A stretch of 64,000 bases of DNA from Arthrobotrys musiformis (lineage: Eukaryota; Ascomycota; Orbiliomycetes; Orbiliales; Orbiliaceae), in NCBI GenBank assembly GCA_036971715.1, contig JAVHJL010000001.1, positions 1,922,001 to 1,986,000 of the forward strand. The letters run 5' to 3'. Position 1 is the first letter of the stretch, and every line of letters starts with the position of its first letter. Below, piece after piece: positions 1 to 11,146 of this stretch. The notes beneath the pieces were generated by a model, which had not been told where the DNA came from, did not search any database, and was given only the letters and a program-made list of their open reading frames with translations. Both the position numbers and the translations under genes were made by a program.

Positions 1-465
1 GGGCTCCCCAAAGAGCATCCTGACGTCATAGTCGCATGGGAAGCTGCGAAAGAAATAAACAATTTCTTGAGATTCTATTCCGAAGGCTTATTCAAATATC
101 TGAAATTGGTGAAGGCTCTACCTCCCCTAGTAACCAACTGGGTGGAACCGACGCGCAAACAAACCCACTGGTTGAAAGAACAAGATATCGAGCCGGAATG
201 GTTCGCAAAACCTGAAAATATAGATTTTTTCAAATTTTTCAAAGTACCCAGCGTGGACCTCGAAAACAGCCGATATGAGGAAACCCTCGATCTCGAAGGT
301 AATGTTCCTGGAGGCGCGATTGATGTCGAGAATGGGGCCCGGAGTGCGATTGATATTGAAAATGAAGGGAACGGAGAGGCCCAACAACCAGACTTTGCCG
401 GCTGGAATCCCACCAACGGAGACCTGTTAGACCCCTTGGACAATAATCAGGATGCAAGTGCCTGA
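1..465 (+). CDS. 3' end of an unrecognised protein with an acidic tail (partial)
   Basis: The reading frame is open from base 1 to the stop at 463-465, so this is the last 154 codons of a gene that starts outside the window. The first about 85 residues look folded, with many aromatic and charged residues (for example a WFAKPENIDFFKFFKVP stretch). The rest is acidic, low in complexity and probably disordered (LDLEGN, AIDVENG, AIDIENEG), ending in NNQDASA. The segments AIDVENG and AIDIENEG look like a short internal duplication. No signal peptide or membrane segment is visible in this part. I do not recognise the family; a regulatory or structural nuclear/cytoplasmic protein is only a guess. 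The frame is supported by its length and by composition unlike the flanking DNA. Confidence 0.55.
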   Translation, partial: GLPKEHPDVIVAWEAAKEINNFLRFYSEGLFKYLKLVKALPPLVTNWVEPTRKQTHWLKEQDIEPEWFAKPENIDFFKFFKVPSVDLENSRYEETLDLEGNVPGGAIDVENGARSAIDIENEGNGEAQQPDFAGWNPTNGDLLDPLDNNQDASA

Positions 466-2153
466 AGCTGGAGGGACTCTTACTATAATTGCGGTCGTCG
501 AAATCAAAGACAAGATATTATCCGTTGCTCCGTATAGCTCGGTACTCTACATAGGCCACCATTTATGCAGATTTACCTTCTTTCTATCCACAAGCTACCA
601 TTTAGCTAAGTTCTGTTACCGCATGTATCTATAAGGCGGAATATATATTGATATTCGTTATTCTTAGGTGTGCGCCTTAGTGGCTACAGCTTATGCAACT
701 TTGGTCCCTTCCACCTACGTAATAGCACACCACCGGCCACCACGACGTCGACTTGTTATAATATCTTTACCCAAAACCTCGAAACATATTAGATCCTGGT
801 TATTGTCGCTTCGTAAACGCATTGGACCCTAGGAATTCATAAAATTCTCGAAAGACTCATCCCTAGTAGTATCATATTTGTCACGGTACCATCGAAACCT
901 ATTGTGTATATGTTTTCCGTATTAAATCGTAGAGGTCTAAAGTTTACAACAAGTCGTATCCTAAAAACTTTTGCTAAGCTGATTCTGGGACTACAGCAAA
1001 ATATCCGTTAAAACTCCTCATGCCTTAATTGCGGAGTCATCCTGACTAAATGGCTTATCTTAGTCCTGAATTAAGATAGTACCTGCGTATATCCCCATAG
1101 CCTCGGTTTATTTTGTGGCTGCCACGAGTAATACCTGATCCGCTCTACTGGTGGCAGTGGTGATATATCGCCCCGCCAAGGCGGAGAGAGTGACGACATC
1201 GAGTTTCAAACTCCATAGGGGAGCATACTCATGACCTAATAAACTTAAACACCAGCTAGGAGTCGACACTGTGTAGCACATAGGACGCTCTTGAAGGGTG
1301 CATTGTCAGGCTGAGGGTTAGCGACTGTCTCGTGTGAGCTCTCTCAACTCAAGGAACTCGGCCTATGAATATAGACCAGTCGACCATGGCCAAAAAGAGC
1401 AATTGTACCATTTCAGTCGTACCAGGAATTGGGAATTTGTTGGAGATTGGTTCTAAATATATTGCTAGTGGCAATGTAGTTGGGTTCCTGAATCATATTT
1501 GCCTTCAGGTGGGCAATGTGCGAGCTGAGTCTAGTTGATCGTTGCATGCAGGTAAGTGGCTCCTAGACTACTGGTTGATAGCTTAGACAGAGCCTGCTTG
1601 AGGCTGGCTGATAGTAGCTACTAGCACATCTTTGACCCAGTTGTTGTCACCTAACATACAGACCGGACTATGATTGGTTCTGAGTTGAGATCAACTTAAC
1701 TTTCAGAAGCTTAAGTGACGTCGACGCCTAGGGAATTTGCATTCGCCAACTCAAGCTGTCACCAAGCTAAAACCTTTTGTGTAACCTGAATCAACCAGGT
1801 TCAAATTCGCCAAAGATACTTGGCGTTGTCAGTCTCCATTTGAAAGCTGGATGTCTTGACCCATAGAATCTCGGTGAGCTCTCGAGAGATCATGTTCCAT
1901 AGACGGCCCAGACTACGTAAAATACTTGGTGTTCTCGTTTATTACATAAGTTTATTAAATAAGGTCGGTACTGCGATTGTAAGTTCCAGTAGAACCGAGA
2001 ACGGGATCGTAACCGTGTGCAAGTTGCGACCAATAGTCCTGACTGTATTAGGTCGTGTCCCAACGCTAGTATGCCTCGATAATCCCGGCGAGCTAGTGAT
2101 AATTATCCCCAAAAGTAGTATACAAAAAATAAGACTATTTTAAAACTAAGATC
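466..2153. other. intergenic stretch, no supported gene
   Basis: About 1.7 kb with many stops in all frames and only short chance frames. It contains one copy (1539-1560) of a short sequence that recurs at 57077-57098. The space serves as the 3' flank of the partial gene and of the enoyl-CoA hydratase gene, which converge here. Confidence 0.5.
1539..1560 (+). repeat. short dispersed repeat, copy 1 (second copy at 57077)
   Basis: The core GTTGCATGCAGGT is shared with 57079-57091 and is followed in both by a-AGTG-like sequence, giving about 20 matching positions out of 22. The upstream 15 bases are also loosely similar. It may be a remnant of a tRNA-derived or other non-autonomous element. Confidence 0.4.
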
Positions 2154-3058
2154 TCATAGCTTCGAAGGACGCCAAACCGGTTTCCTCTTTTGAGCAAATG
2201 CTGTCAGCCCCTCTACCCTATTCTCACCATCCATTAATTTCTGGTTGTACAATTCATCAATCGTCTTTGTGGCGGTTTCCATGTCGCCTGTCTTCCAGGC
2301 CTCCCTCAATCCTGCCCTAGTGACAATTACAGCGTCTGGTGATAGATCCTCTATCTTCTTCGCCAAAGCGATGGCCTCTTCTATGAGGCTATCGGCTGAC
2401 GAAGATATTTTATTGATAATTTTAAAGTCCAGCGCTTCTTTCGCTGTCAAAACTCGACCTGTTAGGGCAATTTCTGTTGCGAGAGGAGGGCCAACGAGGC
2501 TAACGAGACGTGGGAGACCACCGGCTGCTGCGTAGATTCCACGAAGGGCCTCTGGTAGTGAAAAGCTGGCCGATGGAGATGCAACAATCATATCACTATT
2601 TTATTCCGTTAGCGATTTATAATTAACATAAACGAAGATCCGTGAGCATACCAGTTCAGAACGATCTCGAAACCGCCGCCAAAGGCGAATCCGTTGACGG
2701 CTGCGATAATCGGCTTCTTCCCTCCTCTTCCACTAACCCCACCAAAACGACCTGGTGGATGCCTGAGCTCCCAAGCCCGAGATTTATGATCTTCATCCGA
2801 GAGAGACCCTAATTCTATTAGGTCCTGACCGGCACAGAAGGATTTATCGCCGGCTCCGGTGATGAGAGCACATCTTAAGGACGGCTCTGTGTCGTACCAC
2901 TGCCAGATACGGTAGAGCTCCCATTGAGCGGCAAAGGGAAGGGAGTTGCGCTGTTTAGGGCGGTTGATTGTGACAAGCAGGATGTGAGGAGTAGGGAAAG
3001 TAATCAGCGTGAATTTGGTGTTCGGAGGGGGTGTCTGGAATGCAGTCGAGGAGGCCAT
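2154..3058 (-). CDS. enoyl-CoA hydratase/isomerase, peroxisomal (C-terminal SKL)
   Basis: Two exons, complement(2652..3058) and complement(2154..2595), joined across a 56-nt intron (2596-2651), give 282 aa. The crotonase fold is clear: NRPKQRNSL near residue 32, oxyanion-hole segments FCAGQDL (74-80) and GFAFGGGFEI (123-132), and both catalytic glutamates in the expected contexts, E131 (GGGFE) and E151 (SLPEALRG). The protein ends in SKL, a canonical type-1 peroxisome signal, so hydration of 2-enoyl-CoA in peroxisomal fatty- or amino-acid breakdown is the likely role. Length matches monofunctional family members. The start is the first ATG, ahead of a short Ser/Thr/Pro-rich lead. Exact acyl specificity cannot be read from the sequence. 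No partner gene of beta-oxidation is adjacent. Confidence 0.9.
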
Positions 3059-5788
3059 GGTGATATCGATGTCCGACTGTCCGCGTGTCGATTTCGTCTA
3101 AGATATGATGTTGATGCTGATGTATAAATTGGCTTCCCCAGGATGGAAGAAAGCGGACATCTTTCAGCCGGTAGAATGTAATATATCCTCCTCCTCTCTG
3201 CAGGCCAGCTGCACGCCAGAAACTTGGTATCCACTTGTCCGCCTGGTACAGGTCTGCCTCGGCTGCTTGTTCGGGTCATCGCAGGGATCTGAATTCTGTC
3301 GCGTCATCCGGAAGAGGTAATTGCCGTGGCAGAAATCGGCCTTTCAACACAAAGTTAGTTGTTGCATTTTGCAAAACTGGAGATATAAGCGAGGCTCTGT
3401 GGGACCAGGCGAGGCTGAACTTGACTCTGGGCTGAGCTGCGTGCCGGCTACCACATGCGATACCGAGCCTTGCAGCGTCGGTTTGTATAATGAAGCGCTA
3501 GTAGCCAAAGGATAAGTAAGCACAACCAACTGATACTTCGGCTGTGGATCTCAACTCTTGGTTCATATCCCTTCGCCATTGAGTTATAATTGAATCTCTC
3601 ATTTCTCAGATCATTAATTATTTTGAGTGTGTCTGGATTATATTATCGACCTTACAGATAATTTTAATTGTAAAATTACACGATTGACACAAAAGAGTTA
3701 TCCGAACTACTGCACGGATGATCTGAAATTGTTTGAACAGCCTGGTCCGAGATAAATATGATAGATGATATTAGACTCTTGACTAGCATTACCAGGTAGT
3801 CTAGGTACTCATTGGTTTTTTTGCGGTAGAATCCATAAAGTTACCCTTCGGACAGCTAGCTGGCTATAGATTGTCCTATGGACCTGTTACATAGATGGAT
3901 ACATAAGCAAAACACCAGAATTGAGTTCAGCGTAAAAACTATAGCGTATCATACATATTCCCCTGCTTTGAAATGATATAGGATCTTGATACTACACAAA
4001 AAGAATCACCAACCCAGTCTTACGACCAAGCTGTCCCTTCGACCAAATGTTGAGGCAGAATCAGTTCGAGTTTTCTACGGCATCTCTTGAATTTAAACAA
4101 AAATGAAATGCTCTGTGGCTGACCTCGCGGCTTAGATACTTCGGCCAGCTCTGGTTTACGAGACAAGGTCTAGACTGATCTAGATAAGTCTAGATAGGCC
4201 TGGATAGGGAAGACTAAGCAAGTTTACCAGTTTTCCTTTCTTTCCCATTAATATTCCCATTTTCTATTTTCTTTTCTTTTCTTTAGCTTTTACGCTGGGG
4301 TGGACCACCCTTGTCTCGTCGCCAGACCCCTCATCCTCAACAACACCCTGGGTAAGGCTGGGAACGAGACCACGCTGGGGAGAACTTACGTATTATGGAG
4401 CAAAATGAATTACGGGGTTTAAAAGAGTATATATAATGGCCAATTGCCAATAGTAACGAACAATGACCTCGAGCATAGACAATTTGCTTCCGCTGTTATA
4501 GACTGAATTCATGAATTCATGAAAAAAAAAAAAAGCCGACGTGACGATTGATGCGTTGGGGTGGAGCGTAGGTTACAACAAAACACCTCCCGAAACTGTA
4601 GTCAAAAGCTTAAAGGGGAAACTGGTGAAATGGGACCGAAATGTTGAAAAACATATCAAAAGTGTCTATAAATATTATTTTAAGATGCGTTTCCGAGATC
4701 TAAGAGCTGCCATATGCAGTTTCTACCAGCCGTATCGATATTTACCGTTAATTATAGCATTATACTGATATGATAATATCGGGAAGAAAAAGGAAATTAG
4801 AAACAAAAAGGATGGAGGGTCCAAAATCGGCTGGTGAAGTGAAGAAAGAGCTCACTAAAACCTATATATTAAGTTTAATAGTCAAGCAGAAACGCGTGGC
4901 AACGATGCCACCGGGCCGGTAAATATTCAGCAATGACGTAGGCATAGGTCTCCAGAGTAGCTCTTCCCGTAGGAAACGACCCCACTAGGCGGGGCTATTA
5001 CATCCAGCCTTGAATACACTTTCTATCCCTGTTTATAGCCTATCGGATATCGGAGATGTTCGATCTAGTGACAAGTGGGAGAATCCACAACGATCCAGAA
5101 TTCTGATTAGGTGGCTTACGTCTCTGCTTTGCAGCAGGACTGCAAATACATGTGACAAAGCCTTAATAATATGGGAGGATTGATATAATAGGGCATACTT
5201 TCGTGTAACTTCATCTTTGCAATATATGGTACGCGCATAGATGTTGAGGTTGGAGTTGCCTCCGCCTAGCTAAGCAACTGTCACAAATCGGCCATTTCGC
5301 CAGCGATAGCTTGCATATAGTATGTACAGCCAGTGTATCGGCTATTTATCTTTTTTTTTATTTGTGCCAATTTTTTCTTGCAACAGAAAACGAGATCTTG
5401 TTTTGGTTATTCTGGCCTTTTGTTTCTCTACCACGCACTTTCTTAGGACATATGTATATAAATCATTATGTAGTTTTGGAGGCAATTAGTATTACATACG
5501 CATCGCGGGGTATATTTATTGAATTATAACACCTTCCATTACTAATATATGTTATTAAATGCCTGTTTTGGGGGCCATAACGAAAGTGTTTCGGCGAGTG
5601 TACTGGCCGGGTAGTGACGCTCTTGAAGAGTATACACAGAGTGACAGGAATGGGTGTCATTGGATGAAAGCAATCCGCAAGTTGTGAAGCAATTACAATA
5701 ATAACTGGGAAAATAAAGCAAACCAAGCCATGAATCATGAAGCTGGAGGGAAACGTTTTTGAAAACCGACGAGCATTTTACGAAGACA
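3059..5788. other. intergenic stretch, no supported gene
   Basis: About 2.7 kb between the enoyl-CoA hydratase start and the end of rhodopsin-like gene 1. The part next to 3058 should hold the hydratase promoter. A run of TCTAGAT-like units lies near 4165-4210 and a pyrimidine tract (TTTTC repeats) at about 4250-4290. Short open frames here show no family resemblance and were not called. Confidence 0.45.
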
Positions 5789-7356
5789 TTACTTCTCAGA
5801 GACCCGAGTCTGAGTCCCAGCCTTTGAATTTGTAGTTGTAGCGCTTCCAATGCTTCCTTTCTTTCCGGTCTGTGTACCGGATTGTGATGTGAATGCGACG
5901 GTTCCTAGACTATTAAGGATCTTTGGAGCGTAGTGGATAGCCAAGGCACGGACAGCTGGTGCAGATGAGCATATCAGGGCGAGATTTAATTCGGTACTAG
6001 AACCGGTTGTCAGTAAAAATTGTAATAATTATGGTTGTGAGAGAGCACTCACATCGTCCAAGCATCGATAATCAAAGTTGTGGAGCTTTGAGAGCTGTAA
6101 TTTGAGTATTGCTCAAGCATCGCAAGACGGTAGCAGCTAGCAACACAGGCGCTATAGAAAATGTTAGCAAATTGAGGGGTTTTAAGGGCAAATTAATGGA
6201 GGAAATCACATACATTGCACCTAGAGAGAATGTGATCAATGCTAAAAGTCTTTCCCTGGGATAAAGCTTCAGTTGGAAGACCAGCGGCATTGGTAAAACC
6301 CAAATGACGATATCCGTGAAAATCCACAAACTGGCGAACGCAATCTGGGCCTTTTTCGAATTGATTCGACAAATTTCCCACGGGTAGTCCCAGTACTTGA
6401 CGTGAGGGCACTGGAGAAGCCACACCGCAAATGCAGATAGCGAGGTTCCGACGACTATGACAGTAGTGGCGTAGACCGACCACCGTATATAGTTCCAATT
6501 TGTCATGCGATAATAGAATAGTAATAGTGAAAGTTTTATGACCATCATGACCCACGGATAAAAGACAGTTAAAGCGTAGTATGTCTATCCCCAAGGGAGT
6601 TAGTATTTATAAAATTCCCAACTCCACTATCATACGGGACCATACCTCAAAGCCAGCTGATAGATTATACCAAGATTTATCGTAGAAAGCTTGCCATTGT
6701 GTATCTACAGTGGAATGGTTAACTGACGGCCCGAAAACAACGGGGTGCTCTTGTGAACTAGACGTCTAGACATACTGATATGATCGTGGTAGACGGCGAT
6801 TGAGCCCCAAGCAACAGTAAGAACCTAGATAATGTTCAGAATCAGCCTCAAATTCTAAAAACGGTGCATCGGGTCGATATTCGGGCCTTACGTATCCAAC
6901 GACAGCTAGCCAATCAAATGGCTGAATTCCACCAGCTACCTTGTACCTGGACCAGAGACGCAAGGCCATGATCAAAGTCGTAACTATCGTGAAGGAGATA
7001 AATAGCGGGACGACGACGTTTGGATTGGCGGGATGTGGTAAACGAGGGCTAATCTGGTACGCAATAGTAACTATGGTCGCGCCGAACTCTTCGGGTCCAC
7101 CGAATAGGCTTATGAGCCACTCTGCTTCTGATACTGGCGGCCCAAATAACCTCGATATATCCGTCGCCGTCATATTGCCCTGCACTTGCCATGCGTAGTC
7201 GGCATATCTCTTGATAACCTCGCCCGTTGTCTCATATTTGTATTTTGGTGACGAACCACCTATCCATATAGCCGAACTAAGGACCTGGTAAAGATCGTGT
7301 CCCGAAAGTTGAAAGTTAGCGGGAAGCCGGGGGAGAACATCCTCAGGCGATGCCAT
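5789..7356 (-). CDS. fungal rhodopsin-domain integral membrane protein (gene 1)
   Basis: Six exons on the minus strand: 7356-6892, 6824-6776, 6704-6646, 6584-6214, 6151-6053 and 5996-5789; introns of 56-71 nt with all phases closing, giving 416 aa. After an about 115-residue extracellular-type N-terminus the protein has the seven-helix layout of the fungal rhodopsin-like domain family: a helix before RLWSRYKVAG, FDWLAVVGYVLTVAWGS, then YYALTVFYPW, KLSLLLFYYRM, a long helix before WLLQCPHVKYWDYPW, FASLWIFTDIVIWVLPMP, and the final TELNLALICSSAPAVRAL signature. The C-terminal tail is Ser/Thr/Lys-rich and probably cytosolic. Members lack the retinal lysine logic of true opsins and are mostly of unknown function; some relatives carry a CFEM domain, which is absent here. 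The N-terminal extension is longer than in many relatives. Confidence 0.88.
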
Positions 7357-7864
7357 CTTCTTTCTGTTGTTTTGATCTCTTCGTTTCCTAGGTTCTCCTC
7401 TTTGTTGGGTGCGCTTCAGGTGGGGAGGGATCGTATGTGTCGACGATTTTACGATCTAGTTAGTATATATAGAGCAGGAAATAAGATCCCAAGAAGCAAC
7501 GTCGTGTCAGAAAATCAGCAAGATGGCCATATATTAGTTAAATACTGAGAGAGGTGTTGGCCCAAATAAGGTTGCTATCCCATTTAATATACCTCAAGGC
7601 GTTCTGTCAATCAAGGCATTGCAGCTGATTCGAACGCCATCAGACCTTTGTAGTGACAAGGGAGTTTTTTTTTTTCGAGCTCGCCACCACAGATTAATGA
7701 TAAAGTCTCATGTATGTAGGGGACTCATCCTGCCCCCATCCGCCGGGGCACGCTATCTTGTTTGGTGATCAGAATCTTTTGATGGTCATGTTGTGTTATT
7801 TTGTGTGCACCAAGGTGTGTGAGGCGCCAAAGTTGGCATAGTGCGCCCGTCCATCCGCGGACGG

Positions 7865-8669
7865 TTACCAAATACGGAGTCCGACTGCAAGGTTGTTGCA
7901 ACTTGCGAGGCTTTCGATGAAGCGGGGCAGCATATTCGATCTATCTTTGTTCAGGCATGCCCAAGCGACCAAGCCTTGTTTTAAAACGATAGAGCCGGCT
8001 AAGCATTTTGTAAGGTCATTGCTGGCGACAAAAGGCCACGGATACCGGCGAGCGCGACAACCTTCGCCTTCACATTGAATTTCAATCCCACCCATGGTTC
8101 TTGGGGCCAAATCGTAAAACAGAACTCGAGCTACTCTATGCGGGGCCCGGAAGCAGCTGCAAAATCGAAAAAAACAAATATGTATCTTTAAATCTTCGCG
8201 CACAAGGTTAAGGCGCGCTATCGCTTGTAGGGACTTGTGCTTCGTGAATTTTTACCATTTCGCGTGGACTCCATTTCTTAATAACGTCTTTCCTCCCGCC
8301 AGCAGGCCAAGGCGGGTGTGATTAGGCATAGCTCAATAACTATTCTTCGGGCATGTATACCAGGCTTTACAAGGCCACCCGAGTAACCTTCGATATTCAC
8401 AAGAAGCGAGCTATAATATACGACAACGACCACTCTTGGCTGGTGTGATAGACTAGGACGTGACCGGCATCCGCGGCAGAACCTGCCCGCATTTCGACCA
8501 TTCGTATCCTCTTTCCAGCGTCAAGAGCTGTGATCTTTGCAAGAGACAAGCAAAAACTCGGAAGATTGGTCGCAATTCGTTCAATTGCATATGCGCATTG
8601 CGTGTCTCCACAGCCTTGGTTGTGGTTGACACTACGTAGATAGGCTATGAGATAATCTAAGTTCTCCAT
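7865..8669 (-). CDS. possible two-exon hypothetical protein
   Basis: A tentative model: exon 1 at 8669-8422, intron 8157-8421 (265 nt, GTATAT donor, strong pyrimidine tract before CAG), exon 2 at 8156-7865, giving 179 aa. The phases close. Exon 1 encodes a helix-like segment (AIERIATNLPSFCLSLAKI) and several cysteines; exon 2 contains QCEGEGCRARRYPW. The composition is protein-like, but I recognise no family, the intron is longer than its neighbours, and no promoter was identified. It may equally be chance open frames next to a good-looking acceptor. No function is proposed. Confidence 0.25.
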
Positions 8670-8894
8670 GTAGATTGATATTGGCCTACAACCAGCGAAT
8701 TTCTATGGCCTTAATGCAGCCATATAAGAACATGGACATTCCGGATATGAACTTTGGTTTGCTTTCCCCCCCTTTTCTTAACGATGATCAGCTTCCGTAG
8801 GTAAGAAGAAAAATATAACGAGGAATCGTCCACAACCATCTCGCAGAATACCCGTGCCTCAGCTTCAAACCCGGTTCTTCCACCCATATCGAAG

Positions 8895-9894
8895 ATGCGG
8901 TTCACTCGTCCAGCATCGGCCGTACTATTCACGGTCTGTCTCCTAGACAGCTGTGATGCTTGGAAACTTGGTGTCAAAATGTCGTTCAATTTGCTTGGGT
9001 TTTCTCCTCGAGGTTATTTTGGAAACACAAAAAGAGATCTTGATTCACTTCCTGGTGGTTTCGATGGTCTAGAACCAAGGGATGTCAGCCCTGCCGAAAA
9101 CGGGCCGTTGAATAAGAGAGGGGAGTCGTGTGATTGTGTAGAAACAACGACAGCGAGCTACGGCCTGAGTAACCTCGAACCCTACATGGCCACACCATTC
9201 GGGCGGTGCGATGTTTCTGCTACGACATCCAACCTCTGCCCAACCGACTACAACTGTGTATGCCAGGATAGCACTCTCAGCAGATGTCTACCAACCAGCA
9301 CTGTTTCGAATACAGAGTGCACGACATATACTGGTGCTTCAAACCTGCCGAAGGTTACCTTTTGGTGGCTTAGTTCGACACTGGAATATGGTGCTGATCC
9401 TTCCGGGCAATGCGGTGGAAGTAAAATGCCATCCGCAACAACTAGTAAGTATACGAAAAGCTACCACCAGAGTAAGATAGTTATTAACCGACAATTTCGA
9501 AGGCTGGGATCCCCAGAAGACCGATTGCCCTCGCTACCAGGCTTGCGCTTGCCAGGAGCCTGGATACTCCATTTGCGTGGATACAACCGCATCTGACTTC
9601 ACCGGAACAACGTGCCCCAACACATGCAAGTACGAATTCAAGACTTCTCTGCCTCCACCATCGGCGACAGCCACAATCGGAGGCCAGTGTGGTGGGAAAT
9701 GCTGGCCTGGACCCACGAACTGCCCTTCTGGCGCAACCTGTTTTACAGAGACCAGCCCGTCTCCAGGGGCTTATGCTATGTGCCATACTACTAAACCTGC
9801 AGCTGTCAAGAAGCTGAGGTTAAAGGCAAGAGGTGACGAAGGTATTAATGTTCCCGCAAGAGTACAGGCTATGGCTACCCCGATTTACTTCTAA
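8895..9894 (+). CDS. secreted cysteine-rich protein with CBM1-like modules
   Basis: Exons 8895-9444 and 9503-9894 around a 58-nt intron give 313 aa. The N-terminus (MRFTRPASAVLFTVCLLDSC) looks like a signal peptide and KR pairs near residues 50 and 75 could be Kex2-type cleavage sites. The mature part is rich in cysteine. A C-terminal block at about 243-266 (GGQCGGKCWPGPTNC, then SGATCF) resembles the fungal cellulose-binding CBM1 fold, and a second SGQCGG core occurs at 170-175 followed by WDPQKTDCP; between them lies a cysteine-rich CACQEPGYSIC segment. No catalytic domain is visible. It could be a cell-wall- or plant-polymer-binding protein or an effector; the aromatic surface of a standard CBM1 is only partly kept. 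Confidence 0.75.
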
Positions 9895-11146
9895 ATCTAC
9901 AAAAGGTTTTAGTACCTTTTACTTTTGTACATGTATGACCCCAGCTCCGATTTTTTCAAACTTCGTGACGCTCCCTTATACACTCACACCTGTTTGCTAT
10001 CTTCTTTTAACTCTTATTATATATATTCTCCGGGGGCCTGTCCTTTGCATTTTATCGGGAGTTATGATGCGCTTTTTTTGTATATCAATGTACCTACCTA
10101 ACTTCAGGTTTTCGTGGCTGTTTAAAATTTTATACCCTGATGCCTCGATATATTATGGTGAGAAGGGAAAGGCTGAGGCTTTCTGTCATGTCATCTTCTC
10201 ATTTTTCCCGACGTCGAACCTTTTCGACGTCAGAGAATTCAACATGTACGTCGAACCTATAGATTGTCATGACATTCACCTGCAAAAGTTTTGTTCGATA
10301 TATCTCGAGAGTGTTGTTTTTGTTGTACAAACCGTGCCAGGCTACGGCGGATGATAAATTTAGCTGGTGCTTGAAACACCCCTTCCTGCAAAATGCATCA
10401 CTGATGCAATCCTTGTTTCTCTGCACCGTGGTACCAGATTATGCACATATGCGCGAGAGGAAAGGGCTGCATTCTGCAAAGCCTTAGCCGGCCCGCGGCG
10501 CCTCGGAGACATTTTCGTTCGAAACGAAGACTGGAATCTAAAATCTGAATAGTATTGATAAGAATCCAGTGATCCGTTCCTTTTCTTGCTTCTAATTGAG
10601 CGAAATCCCCGTGCGAGTCTATGTAGATCTGCAGATTTTAGGAGTCTGACCTGATATCGTCTTAGGCATCAGTTTCCCCGTGCTATATCGGAGTATGCAC
10701 GGTTTCCTACAATATATTATTTTTATATGTGTCTGGAAAGAGTATCTAATGAAAAGAGCCTGTAATGAATGACCATGTATTTATATATGTGATGATGTAG
10801 TAAGGATAGACAAGAGTTGGTATCTAGGGATCTAATAATAAAAGAAATCGTTTGTTGCCTTGAAACTTTTTTTGAGAACCATTTTACACCGACCCGATGC
10901 TTTCATTTCGTTGAAACATGCCCGAAGGAAAGATGCGTTAAAACAAAGAAGGAAAATGAATGTCATGAAGTAAGGAATAACTGGTACCTATATATGCTGT
11001 AAACGTGGAACGTATATGCTATAGTCGTAAAAACATTAAATGATTAAAAGGTATTGGCAAGGCCTGTGACTGCCACCTTATATGTATCGAAAATGCAAAA
11101 ATTGAAAAACAGTATCGCCAGTTGAGGAATTAAGTATAAGTGGTTT
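9895..11146. other. intergenic stretch between convergent genes
   Basis: About 1.25 kb, AT-rich, separating the 3' ends of the secreted protein and the GPI mucin-like gene. Open frames near 9833-10550 have no recognisable signature and overlap each other on both strands. Nothing else is supported. Confidence 0.45.

Noticed and set aside
9833..10354. 173-codon frame after the secreted cysteine-rich gene
   Set aside because: It starts inside the preceding gene in another frame and is hydrophobic only because the DNA is T-rich.
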